A DNA stretch of 59,964 nt. It comes from Streptomyces sp. CBMA291 (lineage in GTDB: Bacteria; Actinomycetota; Actinomycetes; Streptomycetales; Streptomycetaceae). The notes beneath the pieces were generated by a model, which did not search any database, was not told the origin of the DNA, and worked only from the letters and a program-made list of their open reading frames with translations. The position numbers and the translations under genes are program-made. Shown piece after piece: positions 46,101 to 53,879 of the stretch. Positions within the stretch are counted from its first letter, which is position 1, and each line of letters begins with the position of its first letter. The stretch lies in the NCBI RefSeq assembly GCF_014596525.1, contig NZ_MSJP01000036.1, positions 1-59,964 of the forward strand, written 5' to 3'.

Positions 46101-46483
46101 GCGTCCGCCGGGTCGGCGACCGGGACCACCGGTGCGCCGCCGGGCAGCACGCCGCCCGGCTCCGCCACGACCGCCGCCGCCCCGCTGTCGCGCAGCATGA
46201 AGTCGATCCGCTCACGCGGGTACTCCGGCGACACCGGTACGAACGCGGCGCCCGTCTTGAGCACGCCGAGCATCGCGACGACGAGGTCCACCGACCGCTC
46301 CAGATGGATCGCCACCCGGTCCTCGGGGCCGATGCCCCGCCCGGCCAGCCGGGCGGCGAGCGCGTCGGCGCGTCGCCTCAGCTCCCCGTAGCCGATCCGC
46401 TCCCGGCCGGAGACGAGGGCGGTGCGCTCGGGCGAGCGCGTCACCACGGAGTCGAAGACACCGTGCAGGGAATGGTCGCGCAT
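43157..46483 (-). CDS. NRPS module A-T-C (Val-like adenylation)
   Basis: A 1108-residue NRPS protein. The adenylation domain (about 10-510) has YTSGSTGRPKGVVVTH, FDASAFEIWG, NGYGPTETT, YRTGDLGRL and a terminal Lys near GKLDRR. The carrier domain has DDFFALGGDSMLAI, and a condensation domain follows with FHHAIMDGWSD, so the order A-T-C is unusual in ending with C. Reading the Stachelhaus positions by eye gives D-A-F-F-V-G-G-T-F-K, nearest the valine code D-A-F-W-I-G-G-T-F-K, so Val or a similar branched residue is predicted. No thioesterase or epimerisation domain. ATG at 46483 follows GAGGAG-like AAGCTCCTC spacing; 113 bases separate it from the P450 gene. Confidence 0.9.
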   Translation of the reverse strand: MRDHSLHGVFDSVVTRSPERTALVSGRERIGYGELRRRADALAARLAGRGIGPEDRVAIHLERSVDLVVAMLGVLKTGAAFVPVSPEYPRERIDFMLRDSGAAAVVAEPGGVLPGGAPVVPVADPADADGPRGETPPAYPGPPTAGAPGDAAAYVIYTSGSTGRPKGVVVTHANALGLVRGQEYVRFGPDETFLQLSPTSFDASAFEIWGALLHGARLVLPGSTYQAIDELPEVVREHGVSTLFLTPALFHELVRSKVEVFDGVGQVVVGGDVLSPARSGQFLRYAAGQGRRVVLVNGYGPTETTTFATAHPVTPEDTAADRLPVGRPLAGVRVHVLDEALRPVPAGERGQIFVAGGGVTRGYANRPGATAAAFLPDPWSAVPGARMYRTGDLGRLRPDGTVEYLGRADEQVKVRGFRVEPKEVELALLGLPGVREAAVVAEEVADGGKQLVAYVVGHPGEETDAPRLRAALAGTLPPHLVPSRLVITAELRLGPSGKLDRRALAEQAAATAAQAEAGPEDGRGSPAGTAPVGRNQAILAEVWAKVLDVPHVGPDDDFFALGGDSMLAIRAVADAEELGVTVSLADMFHTPVLREVCPADDQDTPEPVPETAVAPDLTAPDEAVRNEGAPDPAASAGRPSDPAPDSGSGDRRRAGETRGPAAGESVPPGAASAGLPDGCEAAYPATRLQLGLIFEAVSSPDQSLYHDVMAHRVAAPLDESALRTALDRTARTHEVLRTRFDLGAEGGPRQVVETVPALPLATADLRGLDEAAFEAELERLAGEAGRPFDVARAPMMRVCAARRDDTSFWLLYGFHHAIMDGWSDTVFLADLMDAYADALAGKETAPRRPALPYEEFVRLEERARESEGTREFWRARCAELRPTPLARRTAAPSTGRLRVARDVPAGLREELTAVSARLKVPLKSLVVAAHLAVVAGLADTRRPVVGLPVNGRPEAAGADRLVGLFLNILPVSADLAGASWEGLARQAFDAERDALEHRRFPLQDIRALAGGPLFDVILNFAHFRLWAELSDDRDGTPGGRIRVDSTRMWDKTSYPLVVDAVLDAVGGGLRLDVTGDTGQWDRDGLERVWTLHRDALVALAADPAGPVV

Positions 46484-46596
46484 GAGGAGCTTGCCCTTCC
46501 GTGAGGCCCGGTCCGAGGCCGGGCTGCCAGGTCGTGTCAGTGGGCGCCCCGGCTCGCGGCGCACCGCGCGGCGGAACGGGGCGGGGAACGGCGGCG

Positions 46597-47865
46597 CTAC
46601 GGAGCCGCCGGGCGCCGCGCGCGGGGGCGCAGGACGACGGGGAGGTGAGCCGGCCCCGAGACGAAGGCCGAGTAGACCGGACTCGGCGGGCCCGCCGGCT
46701 CGATCTCGGCCACCTGCTCGCACAACTCCTCAAGCAGAGCGGCCAGTTCGATGCGGGCCAGATGGGCACCGAGGCAGAAGTGCGGACCGTGGGCGAACGT
46801 GAGGTGCCGGTTGGAGGCACGGCCCGCGTCGAACGACTCGGGCGCGGTGAAAGCCCGTTCGTCGCGGTTGGCCGACTTCAGCCACACGCTGACGACGTCC
46901 CCGGCGGCGATGGTGCGGCCGTGCAGCTCCACGTCCCGGGTGGCGGTGCGGCCCGCGTGGAGCAGCGGCGAGGTCCAGCGCAGGATCTCCTCGACGGCGC
47001 CGCCGACCCCGGTCGCGCCGTCCCGCAGCGCATGCCACTGCTCCGGGTGGTGGGCGAGGACGTGGGCGCCGCCCGTCATGGAGAGCCGGGTGGTCTCGTC
47101 GCCGCCGAGGATCAGGCTGTAGCAGTTGAGGACCAGTTCGTCCTCGCTCAGCCGGCGCGTGCCGATCTCGGCGCGGGCGAGCAGCGAGATGACGTCGAGC
47201 GCCGGACCGCTGCCGCGCTTGCGGGCGAGCTTGGAGAAGAACATCAGGATCTCGGCCTGGGCGAGCCGGGCCTGGAGGGTGGCCGGCACCGGCTCGTGGG
47301 AGCCGAGCGCGACGCTGGTCTGCCGCAGGATGAAGGCGCGGTCCTGCTCCGGCACGCCCAGCAGGTCGCAGATCGCGGAGAGCGGGATGCGGGCGGCGAT
47401 GTCGTCGGCCATGTCCACCGGTTCCCCGGCCGCGCCCCGCTCGACCGCCTCGCGCACCACGCGGCGTGCGGTGCGGCGGATGCCCTCGCCGATCTCGGCG
47501 AGCGCGCGGGGCGTGAACGCCTTGCGCAGCTCGGTCCGCAGCTCGGTGTGGCGCGGCGGATCGCTGACGACCAGCATGCGGTTGCCCGCCGAGTCGCCGT
47601 CCCCGAGGAGGGTGGTGAGCATGTTGCCGCGCGCCGAGGAGAAGGCGGCGGTGTCCCGCAGCACGTCCACCGCGTCCTCGTGCCTGCTGACCACCCAGAA
47701 GCCCCGCCGTGCGCCGGGCGGGGCCGCGTGCCAGGCGAGCGGCGCCCGCGCGCGCAGTCGCGCGAAGAGCGGTCCGAGATCCTCCTCTGCGTGCCGACGG
47801 GGATCGGTGAGGTCGACGCCGTCGAGGGCGACGTCGGACGGCGGCGGAGCCGTGGGGGCGCTCAT
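46597..47865 (-). CDS. Cytochrome P450
   Basis: A 422-residue soluble P450. The oxygen-activating I-helix motif is LGGDETTRLS, the K-helix ExxR is EEILR, and the heme-binding loop is FAHGPHFCLGAH with its Cys near residue 362. It will oxidise a substrate of the assembly line, for example hydroxylating a carrier-bound amino acid or the final product. Redox partners are not in the window. The start ATG (47865) overlaps the MbtH stop by 4 bases. P450 and MbtH genes are often paired with NRPS genes. Confidence 0.93.
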   Translation of the reverse strand: MSAPTAPPPSDVALDGVDLTDPRRHAEEDLGPLFARLRARAPLAWHAAPPGARRGFWVVSRHEDAVDVLRDTAAFSSARGNMLTTLLGDGDSAGNRMLVVSDPPRHTELRTELRKAFTPRALAEIGEGIRRTARRVVREAVERGAAGEPVDMADDIAARIPLSAICDLLGVPEQDRAFILRQTSVALGSHEPVPATLQARLAQAEILMFFSKLARKRGSGPALDVISLLARAEIGTRRLSEDELVLNCYSLILGGDETTRLSMTGGAHVLAHHPEQWHALRDGATGVGGAVEEILRWTSPLLHAGRTATRDVELHGRTIAAGDVVSVWLKSANRDERAFTAPESFDAGRASNRHLTFAHGPHFCLGAHLARIELAALLEELCEQVAEIEPAGPPSPVYSAFVSGPAHLPVVLRPRARRPAAP

Positions 47866-48089
47866 GACCGGCGGATCGCCTCTCTGACGCTGCGCGGACG
47901 GATGTCCGGCCAGTGCGCGTCGACCCAGCGTTCGCACGCCTCGGCGTCGCCCGCGCAGGGCGCTTCCCGCCATCCGGCCGGGGCCTCGAAGTGGACGGGC
48001 ACGATGGCGTACTGCTCCTCGTCGTTCACGAGCACACGGTGGGTCGGGGCCGGTGCGGAGGCGGCCTCCGGGGTCGGGACCGAGGTCAT
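47862..48089 (-). CDS. MbtH-family NRPS accessory protein
   Basis: A 75-residue MbtH-like chaperone that binds adenylation domains and supports their folding and activity. The core LVNDEEQYAIVPVHFEAPAGW and the end DAHWPDIRPRSVREAI match the family. The usual SLWP segment is AIVP here, losing the first conserved Trp that contacts the A domain; this may mark specialised partner choice. It overlaps its neighbours on both sides by 4 bases and likely serves the A domains of the A-T-C and A-T proteins. Confidence 0.88.
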   Translation of the reverse strand: MTSVPTPEAASAPAPTHRVLVNDEEQYAIVPVHFEAPAGWREAPCAGDAEACERWVDAHWPDIRPRSVREAIRRS

Positions 48090-48973
48090 CGGGCGTCCTC
48101 CCTTTCGTCACGGTGGTGGTGCGGGTGCCGGGCGGGGCCGGTGAGCACCCGGTCGAAGCGGGCGCGCAGACCGGTGCCGCCGCGCTGCTGGAAGAAGTGG
48201 CCACCGGCGACCAGCTCCAGGGCGAAGTCGCCCGCAGCGACCTTCGACCAGCGGGCCACGTCGTCGGGGACGGCGAGCGGGTCCTCGGTGCCGCCCACGG
48301 CCAGCACGGGGCAGTGCACCGTACGGTCGTACCCGCCGGCCAGATGGTCGTGGCCGAGCCGGAGATCGGCGCGGACCACCGGCAGGAACAGCTGGGCGAA
48401 CCTCGGATCAGCCAGTGCCTCCGGCATGCCCCCGAACCGGCCGAGGGCGTCGACGAGGTCCGCATCGGAGCGCTGGTGCAACGGCACCGTGTCCGCTGCG
48501 GTGGCGCCGCCGCCCGCGGTGCGCGAGGCCGCGACGGCCAGGAGCCGGGGCGTGACGCCCCGCTCCTCGAACCGCACGGCGGCGGTGTGCGCCAGATGCG
48601 CGCCGAGGCTGTGCCCGAGCAGCAGGGGCCGCTCGCCGGGGGCGAACTCCAGGAACGCGTCGGCGAGTTCCGTACCCAGATCGGTCAGGGCGGCGGGCAT
48701 GGGAGTGCGCAGCCGACGCCCGCGCCTGGGGTACTGGGCCACCAGCGGGCGCCATCCGGGGCCGAGTTCGGTGATCCACTCGCGCATGGAGTGGATGTTG
48801 CCGCCCGCGAACGGGAAGAGCAGCGCGTACGGTCCCCGAGGTCTCTCCTCGGGGACCGGCGGGTCCCCGCCGGGCGGGGACATGCCGGGCGGGGACATGC
48901 CGGGCGGGGACATGCCGGGCGGGGACATGCCGGGCGGGGACATGTCGTACCAGCCTCCGGGCAGTGCCTTCAT
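48086..48973 (-). CDS. Type II thioesterase with MSPPG repeats
   Basis: A 295-residue stand-alone thioesterase that clears stalled or misprimed carrier domains. The nucleophile motif is GHSLG (Ser122), with Asp in GTEDPLAV and His in GGHFFQQ. The N-terminal residues 11-35 are five tandem Met-Ser-Pro-Pro-Gly units encoded by a 15-bp repeat, absent from ordinary type II thioesterases. The remaining 245 residues are full length. ATG at 48973 overlaps the MFS stop by 4 bases. No release thioesterase is integrated in the NRPS proteins, but this enzyme is of the editing type. Confidence 0.88.
   Translation of the reverse strand: MKALPGGWYDMSPPGMSPPGMSPPGMSPPGMSPPGGDPPVPEERPRGPYALLFPFAGGNIHSMREWITELGPGWRPLVAQYPRRGRRLRTPMPAALTDLGTELADAFLEFAPGERPLLLGHSLGAHLAHTAAVRFEERGVTPRLLAVAASRTAGGGATAADTVPLHQRSDADLVDALGRFGGMPEALADPRFAQLFLPVVRADLRLGHDHLAGGYDRTVHCPVLAVGGTEDPLAVPDDVARWSKVAAGDFALELVAGGHFFQQRGGTGLRARFDRVLTGPARHPHHHRDEREDAR
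48870..48944 (-). repeat. Five-unit 15-bp coding repeat in thioesterase
   Basis: Five perfect CCGGGCGGGGACATG units (plus-strand sense) give Met-Ser-Pro-Pro-Gly repeats in the thioesterase. The units are identical, indicating recent slippage. Confidence 0.95.
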
Positions 48974-50364
48974 TCCTCCTCCCCCCTCGGCCGGGGCGTC
49001 CCGGGCGGCCCGCCGTCCGCCCGGTCGTCCGCCGCCGATCCGCCGTCCTTCCCGCCGACGTCCCCTGGCGCTCCCGGGGGCTCCTCGCCTTTCCGCTCCC
49101 CGCGTTCCTCCGTCGCGGCCATCCGTGTCACCGGACGCCAGGCGAGGACGGCGAGGAGCAGCAGGCCGACGCCCGCGAGCAGGAACGGAGTCCGGATGCC
49201 GAACCGGCCGGCGACGGCGCCGGCCACCAGCGCGCCGAGGGGCGCCGTACCGGTGCCGAAGAGGCGGTAGACGCCGTTGACCCGGCCGAGGACCCCGGGC
49301 GGCACGGTCGTCTGCCGGAACGACACGGTCAGCGTCTGGTACACCACCGCGCCGAAGGTCATCAGCAGGAACGCGGCCCCGGCCAGCACCGGTACGGTGG
49401 TGAGGCCGAGGACGAGCGCCGAACCGCCGGTCAGGACCAGTCCGGCGAGCGCGGCGGGAAACAGACCGAGCCGGGTGCGCGCCCGCGCGGCGAGCGTGCC
49501 GCCCAGGACGCCGCCGAGGGCTCCGGCCGCCAGGAAGAAGCCGTACGCTCCCGGCCGCAGGCCGAGCCGCTCCAGCACGTACAGGACCAGGATCGCGCCC
49601 ACACCCGCGACGAAGAAGTTGATGAACCCCAGCATCCCGGCGAGGGTGAGCAGCAGCCGCTCGCCGCGCAGATACCGGTACCCCTCCCGGATCATGACGC
49701 CCCAGCCCGGGGCCGAGCCGGGGCCCGCCGCACGGGGCGCCGGTGCCGGGCGCACCGCGAGCAGCAGCAGGACCCCGCCGAGGAAGGTGGCCGCGTCGAG
49801 CAGGAACGGCAGGGCCATGCCGGCGGCGAAGAGCAGCCCGCCGAGCGGCTGGCCCACCGAATCCCGGGAGACCAGCTGGGCGGCGTGCTGACGTCCGTAC
49901 GCGGCGGTCATCCGGTCCTTCCGCACCACCTGCGGCAGGAACGACTGGGCGGTGACGACGAAGAAGACCTCGCACACCCCGAGCAGCAGGGCGGCCGCGC
50001 AGATCAGGACCAGGCCGACGACGTCGGCGAGGACGGCGAGACCGAGCAGCGCGATCAGCAGGAAGCGGATCAGGTCCGCGGTGACGAGCAGCCGCTTGCG
50101 GTTCCACCGGTCGGCGGCGACGCCTGCGAGGGGGGAGGCGAGCAGCGGCAGGGTGCCTGCGACGGTCACGAGGGCGAGAAGCTGAGGATCGGTCGTGTAG
50201 GAGACGGCGAGCAGCGGCAGCGCGGTGAGCCGCATGCCGTCACCGAGCGCCGACACGGCGGAGGAGGCCCACAGTCGGCGGTAGTCGCCCCAGCCCGTCG
50301 GGCCGAAGCGCGCCTCCCCGTCGGCGCGGTCCTGGACGCGCCCGCCCGGGGCCGGTGCGCTCAC
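48970..50364 (-). CDS. MFS exporter of the biosynthetic cluster
   Basis: A 464-residue 12-helix major facilitator of the MFS_3 (enterobactin-exporter-like) type. The cluster location suggests product export and self-resistance. Motifs are DYRRLWASSAVSALGDGMRLTALPLL at helix 1 and GVAADRWNRKRLL in loop 2-3. The C-terminal tail from about 420 is disordered. The GTG at 50364 overlaps the FkbH-like stop (GTGA), and its stop overlaps the thioesterase start. An alternative in-frame extension has no ribosome site. Confidence 0.9.
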   Translation of the reverse strand: MSAPAPGGRVQDRADGEARFGPTGWGDYRRLWASSAVSALGDGMRLTALPLLAVSYTTDPQLLALVTVAGTLPLLASPLAGVAADRWNRKRLLVTADLIRFLLIALLGLAVLADVVGLVLICAAALLLGVCEVFFVVTAQSFLPQVVRKDRMTAAYGRQHAAQLVSRDSVGQPLGGLLFAAGMALPFLLDAATFLGGVLLLLAVRPAPAPRAAGPGSAPGWGVMIREGYRYLRGERLLLTLAGMLGFINFFVAGVGAILVLYVLERLGLRPGAYGFFLAAGALGGVLGGTLAARARTRLGLFPAALAGLVLTGGSALVLGLTTVPVLAGAAFLLMTFGAVVYQTLTVSFRQTTVPPGVLGRVNGVYRLFGTGTAPLGALVAGAVAGRFGIRTPFLLAGVGLLLLAVLAWRPVTRMAATEERGERKGEEPPGAPGDVGGKDGGSAADDRADGGPPGTPRPRGEEE

Positions 50365-51536
50365 GCGGCCTCCCCGCCGACGTGCCCGAGGTCGACGGCC
50401 CGGACCGTGACCGCCCGCTCGGGCGGCTGCCGCTCCGGCAGCGCGTGCAGCCGCTGGACGCCGTCCTCGGCCGGGGGGAGCCCCCTCGTGGCCCCGGCGG
50501 GCGCGTCCTCGAACCCGGCGAAGCGGTAGGTGATCTCCATCACCCGGTTGCGGTCCGTGGGCCGGAAGTCGGCGACGATGCCGGTACCGGCCCGCGCGGC
50601 CTGGTCGAGCAGATTGCGCAGGATGAGCGAGCCCGCGCCGAAGGACACCACCCGGCAGGAGGTGGCGAGCAGTTTGAGGTGCCACTGCGGGGTGTCGGTG
50701 CGCAGCAGGACCACGCCGACGGCGCCGTGGGAGCCGAAGCGGTCCCGCATGGTGACGGCGAGGACCTCGTGGCCCGGCTCGGCGATCAGCCGGACGAGCG
50801 CGTCGTGCGGATAGTGGACGCCGGTGGCGTTCATCTGGCTGGTGCGCAGGGTGAGTTCGGCCAGGCGGACCAGATCGCCCTCGGTGGCCCGGCCGATGCT
50901 CATCTCGATCTCCAGGGACCGGAGGAACGCCTCGTCCGGCCCGTCGAACTCCTCGCGGGCCCGATCCCGGGCCATGCCCGCCTGGTACATGCGACGGCGG
51001 CCGGCCGCCTCCGCGGTGACCGTGCCGGGGGTGAACTCGGGCCGCTCGGCCAGGGACGCGAGGTCCTCGGGCGTGTAGACCCTCACCTCGGGCAGGTGGG
51101 CGGCCATCTCGGCCCGCTCGTACTCCGTGTCGTCGACGAAGGCGAGGGCGGCGGTGGCGAAGCCGAGCCGTTCGGCGATGCCGCGGACCGATTCGGGCTT
51201 GCGACCCCAGCCGATCCGCGCGGACACGAAGTACTCGGCGACGCCCAGCCGTTCGAGGTGCGGCCACGCCTGGTCGTGGTCGTTGCGGCTGGCGACGGCG
51301 TGCAGGATGCCCCGCCGGTCCAGCTCGGCGATCAACTCGCGTACACCCGGGCGTAGTTCCGGCTCGTCGCCTTCGAGGAGGGTGCCCTGCCACAGGGTCC
51401 CGTCGAGGTCCCAGACGAGGCACTTGACCGGCGGCGCGGACGCGGCGGACGGGGCACCGGCCGCCCTGTCCGCGCCGGTCCCGCGCTCGGTCTGCGCCGT
51501 CCCGTCCGTCCCGCCCGTTTTATCGGTCACCGGCAT
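50361..51536 (-). CDS. FkbH-like HAD protein (glyceryl-ACP formation)
   Basis: A 391-residue protein with a HAD phosphatase domain (CLVWDLDGTLWQGTLL, Asp43 and Asp45) followed by a GNAT-type C-terminal region (QWHLKLLATSCRVVSFGAGSLIL). FkbH homologues take D-1,3-bisphosphoglycerate, remove phosphate and load the glyceryl group onto a dedicated ACP, starting the hydroxymalonyl/methoxymalonyl-ACP pathway. The first 35 residues are disordered. The dehydrogenase, acyl-CoA dehydrogenase and ACP genes lie upstream in the same operon, completing the set except for the O-methyltransferase. ATG at 51536. Confidence 0.9.
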   Translation of the reverse strand: MPVTDKTGGTDGTAQTERGTGADRAAGAPSAASAPPVKCLVWDLDGTLWQGTLLEGDEPELRPGVRELIAELDRRGILHAVASRNDHDQAWPHLERLGVAEYFVSARIGWGRKPESVRGIAERLGFATAALAFVDDTEYERAEMAAHLPEVRVYTPEDLASLAERPEFTPGTVTAEAAGRRRMYQAGMARDRAREEFDGPDEAFLRSLEIEMSIGRATEGDLVRLAELTLRTSQMNATGVHYPHDALVRLIAEPGHEVLAVTMRDRFGSHGAVGVVLLRTDTPQWHLKLLATSCRVVSFGAGSLILRNLLDQAARAGTGIVADFRPTDRNRVMEITYRFAGFEDAPAGATRGLPPAEDGVQRLHALPERQPPERAVTVRAVDLGHVGGEAA

Positions 51537-51538
51537 GG

Positions 51539-52510
51539 TCACACCTCCCACAGAGTCGCGGCCCACGCGGCCACCGGGCTGTTGTTGAGGACAAGGACGA
51601 GCCCGCCGGGGGCGATCTCGCCCTTGGCGAGCAGGTCCCTGAGGTTGAGTACGACGTCCATCGCGCCCAGGTGGCCGTAGCGGGCCAGGTTGTCGCGACA
51701 CACTCCGTGGACGGGCAGGCCGAGCAGCGTCTCGTAGAACTCGAAGGCGGAGGCGGTGACGTTCTGCATGAGCACCGCGCCGACCTCGCCGCGCGCGGCG
51801 CCCGCGTCCCCGAGCACCTCGTCGACCAGCCTGCCGAGGCGCTGACCGCTGTGCAGGGCCAGTTCGAAGCGGTAGCGGTCGGGCGAGGAGCACTCCTCGC
51901 GCCACTCGTACCAGGGGCTCTGCTTGTAGTCGACCTGGAAGAGGTCGTGGAAGGTGCCGTCGGTCTCGCCCCGGTGCGCCCGCAGGACCGGCCGGCCGCC
52001 GCGTTCGAGCGTCATGGCGAACGCGCCGTCGCCGGTGACCGTCACGGGGGGCCGGACGCGGTCCGCCCCGGTGGGCCGGCTGGCGTGGGCGATCAGCACC
52101 TGCCGGCGGGCGGGGTCGGCGCGCAGCAGGTCGGCGGCGAGCCCCCAGGCGGCGCTGGAACCGGTGCAGCCCAGCCCGTCCACGGTGAAGGCGAAGGCGG
52201 CGGTGAGCCCGGCCTCGGCCTGGGCACGGCAGGCGTCGGAGCCGAGCAGCACGTCCGGAGAGCGGGCCCCGACGTGCAGCAGTACGTCCGGGCGGGCGCC
52301 GTGGGCGGTGACGAACTCGGCGGTGGCGCGGGCGGCGAGGGCGCCCGCGCTCTCCTCGACCACTCCCACCGTGTCGATGCCGCAGACGGAGAGGAAGTCG
52401 CGCCCGGCGGAGTCGAGTTCGGCCGCCTCGGGCAGTTCGCCGGGGGCGACGAACCGCTCCGGGAGCACGCAGTGGATGCGACCGATGCCGATCGCCGCGG
52501 CGGTGGTCAC
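51539..52510 (-). CDS. KAS III-like acyltransferase with C-M-H active site
   Basis: A 323-residue thiolase-fold protein resembling FabH/KAS III. The nucleophile is Cys115 in GLGCTGSS. In FabH the other catalytic residues are His (HQAN) and Asn (NRYGNTS). Here they align with Met248 (VLMQNV) and His280 (ARYGHLGAMD), so decarboxylative condensation by the usual mechanism is unlikely. KAS III-like proteins of this kind can transfer acyl groups instead. It sits between the FkbH-like and FkbI-like genes, an arrangement not found in standard methoxymalonyl clusters. GTG start overlaps the preceding stop; two bases separate it from the FkbH-like gene. Confidence 0.85.
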   Translation of the reverse strand: MTTAAAIGIGRIHCVLPERFVAPGELPEAAELDSAGRDFLSVCGIDTVGVVEESAGALAARATAEFVTAHGARPDVLLHVGARSPDVLLGSDACRAQAEAGLTAAFAFTVDGLGCTGSSAAWGLAADLLRADPARRQVLIAHASRPTGADRVRPPVTVTGDGAFAMTLERGGRPVLRAHRGETDGTFHDLFQVDYKQSPWYEWREECSSPDRYRFELALHSGQRLGRLVDEVLGDAGAARGEVGAVLMQNVTASAFEFYETLLGLPVHGVCRDNLARYGHLGAMDVVLNLRDLLAKGEIAPGGLVLVLNNSPVAAWAATLWEV

Positions 52511-53628
52511 GCGTACACCCCCATGGCCTCTTCGGCGAGTCGCAGCTGGCAGATCTCGTTGCTGCCCTCGATGATCTCCATCAGTTTCGCGTCGCGGAGG
52601 GCGCGGGCGACGGGGTGCCCGTCGTGCGCCCCGGCCGAGGCGAGTACCTGGGCGGCGGCGGACGCGGCGGACGCGGCGGCGGACGCGCCGACGTGCTTGG
52701 CGACGAGCGCCGCGTCGAACATCTCGGGAACGCCCTCGTTCCAGCAGCGGGAGGCGTGTTCGCACAGACGCAGCAGGGCCTGTTCGGCGGCGCGCGTCTC
52801 GCCGATGTGCCGGGCGACCAACTGGTGCCGGAACAGCGGCTGTCCGAACTGCTCACGGGTCCGCGCGTGCCGGACCGCCTCGCGCAGACAGGACTGGACG
52901 ATGCCGAGACAGCCCCAGGCGACGGAGAGACGTCCCGCGGCGAGCACGGACTGTCCGGTGAAGCTCAGCGGCGCCCCCGCACCCGGCAGCAGATGGCCCC
53001 GGTCGAGTTCGACGCCGTCGAAGGTGAGGTCGGCGTGACCGGCCGCGCGGCAGCCGCTCGGGTCGGGACGCCGCTCCACGCGCAGCCCGGGGGCGTCGGT
53101 GGGGACGAGGACCATGGCGGTGCCGTCACCGTACCGGCCGAAGACGAGGACGAGATCGGCGTACGTGCCGCCGGTCGTCCACACCTTGGCGCCGTCGATG
53201 CGCACCGTGTCGCCCCGGTCGGTGACGGTGGTGCGCATGGCCGAGAGGTCGCTGCCCGCGACGGTCTCGCTGAACGCCACGGCAGCGGTGGCGCCCGTGG
53301 CCAGGCGGGGCAGGAAGCGTTCGCGCTGGGCCGGGTCGCCCCAGCGGGTCAGCGCCCAGGCCACCATGGACTGCGACGTCATCAGGGAGCGGACCGAGGC
53401 GCAGAGGGTGCCCGCGTGGGCGGTCAGCAGACCGGCGGCCAGCGAGTCGAGACCGAGACCGCCCCACTTCTCCGGCACCTCCGGGCAGAGCACACCGGCC
53501 TCCGCGAGGCTCCGGACGACCGTCTCCGGGATCGCGCCCGCCCGGTCCCAGGCGTCGGCGTGCGGGGCGGCCAACCGGGTCAGCAGCTCCTGCGGACCCC
53601 GCGCACCGGTACTCCGCCGAGCGGTCAC
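52507..53628 (-). CDS. Acyl-CoA dehydrogenase, FkbI-like
   Basis: A 373-residue FAD-dependent acyl-CoA dehydrogenase. Family signatures are VAFSETVAGSDLSAMRTT in the flavin domain, IDGAKVWTTGG, and the helical C-terminal half with REQFGQPLFRHQLVARHIGE and MEIIEGSNEICQLRLAEEAMG. In the methoxymalonyl pathway FkbI oxidises the ACP-bound intermediate to introduce the second carboxyl-level carbon. Gene order (FkbK, FkbJ, FkbI, then FkbH) supports that role. The catalytic base cannot be identified by eye; the position typical of other family members is occupied in EGSNEI. GTG start overlaps the ACP stop. Confidence 0.88.
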   Translation of the reverse strand: MTARRSTGARGPQELLTRLAAPHADAWDRAGAIPETVVRSLAEAGVLCPEVPEKWGGLGLDSLAAGLLTAHAGTLCASVRSLMTSQSMVAWALTRWGDPAQRERFLPRLATGATAAVAFSETVAGSDLSAMRTTVTDRGDTVRIDGAKVWTTGGTYADLVLVFGRYGDGTAMVLVPTDAPGLRVERRPDPSGCRAAGHADLTFDGVELDRGHLLPGAGAPLSFTGQSVLAAGRLSVAWGCLGIVQSCLREAVRHARTREQFGQPLFRHQLVARHIGETRAAEQALLRLCEHASRCWNEGVPEMFDAALVAKHVGASAAASAASAAAQVLASAGAHDGHPVARALRDAKLMEIIEGSNEICQLRLAEEAMGVYA

Positions 53629-53879
53629 GACTCCTGCCGCAGGGTGGTGACGAGCCCGGCGACGGCGGACGCCGACCGGAAGTTGTCCAGCCTGAGCAGA
53701 CCGGCGGTGACGCTCACCCCGTAGGTCCGCTCGACATGGGTCACCAGGTGCATGGCGAACAGCGAGGTGACCGCACCCGTCGCGAACAGGTCCTCGTCGG
53801 CGGCGAGTTCGATCCCGGTGCGCTCCTTGATGAAGGCGAGTATCTCGGTCTCGATCCCGGTGGTGGTGTCGGTGCTCAT
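53625..53879 (-). CDS. Acyl carrier protein, FkbJ-like
   Basis: An 84-residue ACP. The phosphopantetheine attachment Ser39 lies in FATGAVTSLFAMHLV, with TS in place of the common DS, a variant I associate with the discrete ACPs of methoxymalonyl/hydroxymalonyl pathways. It would carry glyceryl made by FkbH, then be oxidised by FkbK and FkbI. ATG at 53879 overlaps the dehydrogenase stop by 4 bases. Confidence 0.9.
   Translation of the reverse strand: MSTDTTTGIETEILAFIKERTGIELAADEDLFATGAVTSLFAMHLVTHVERTYGVSVTAGLLRLDNFRSASAVAGLVTTLRQES

Noticed and set aside
43076..46504. An 1142-codon plus-strand frame over the A-T-C NRPS gene.
   Set aside because: It is an antisense shadow in GC-rich DNA; NRPS motifs are on the minus strand.
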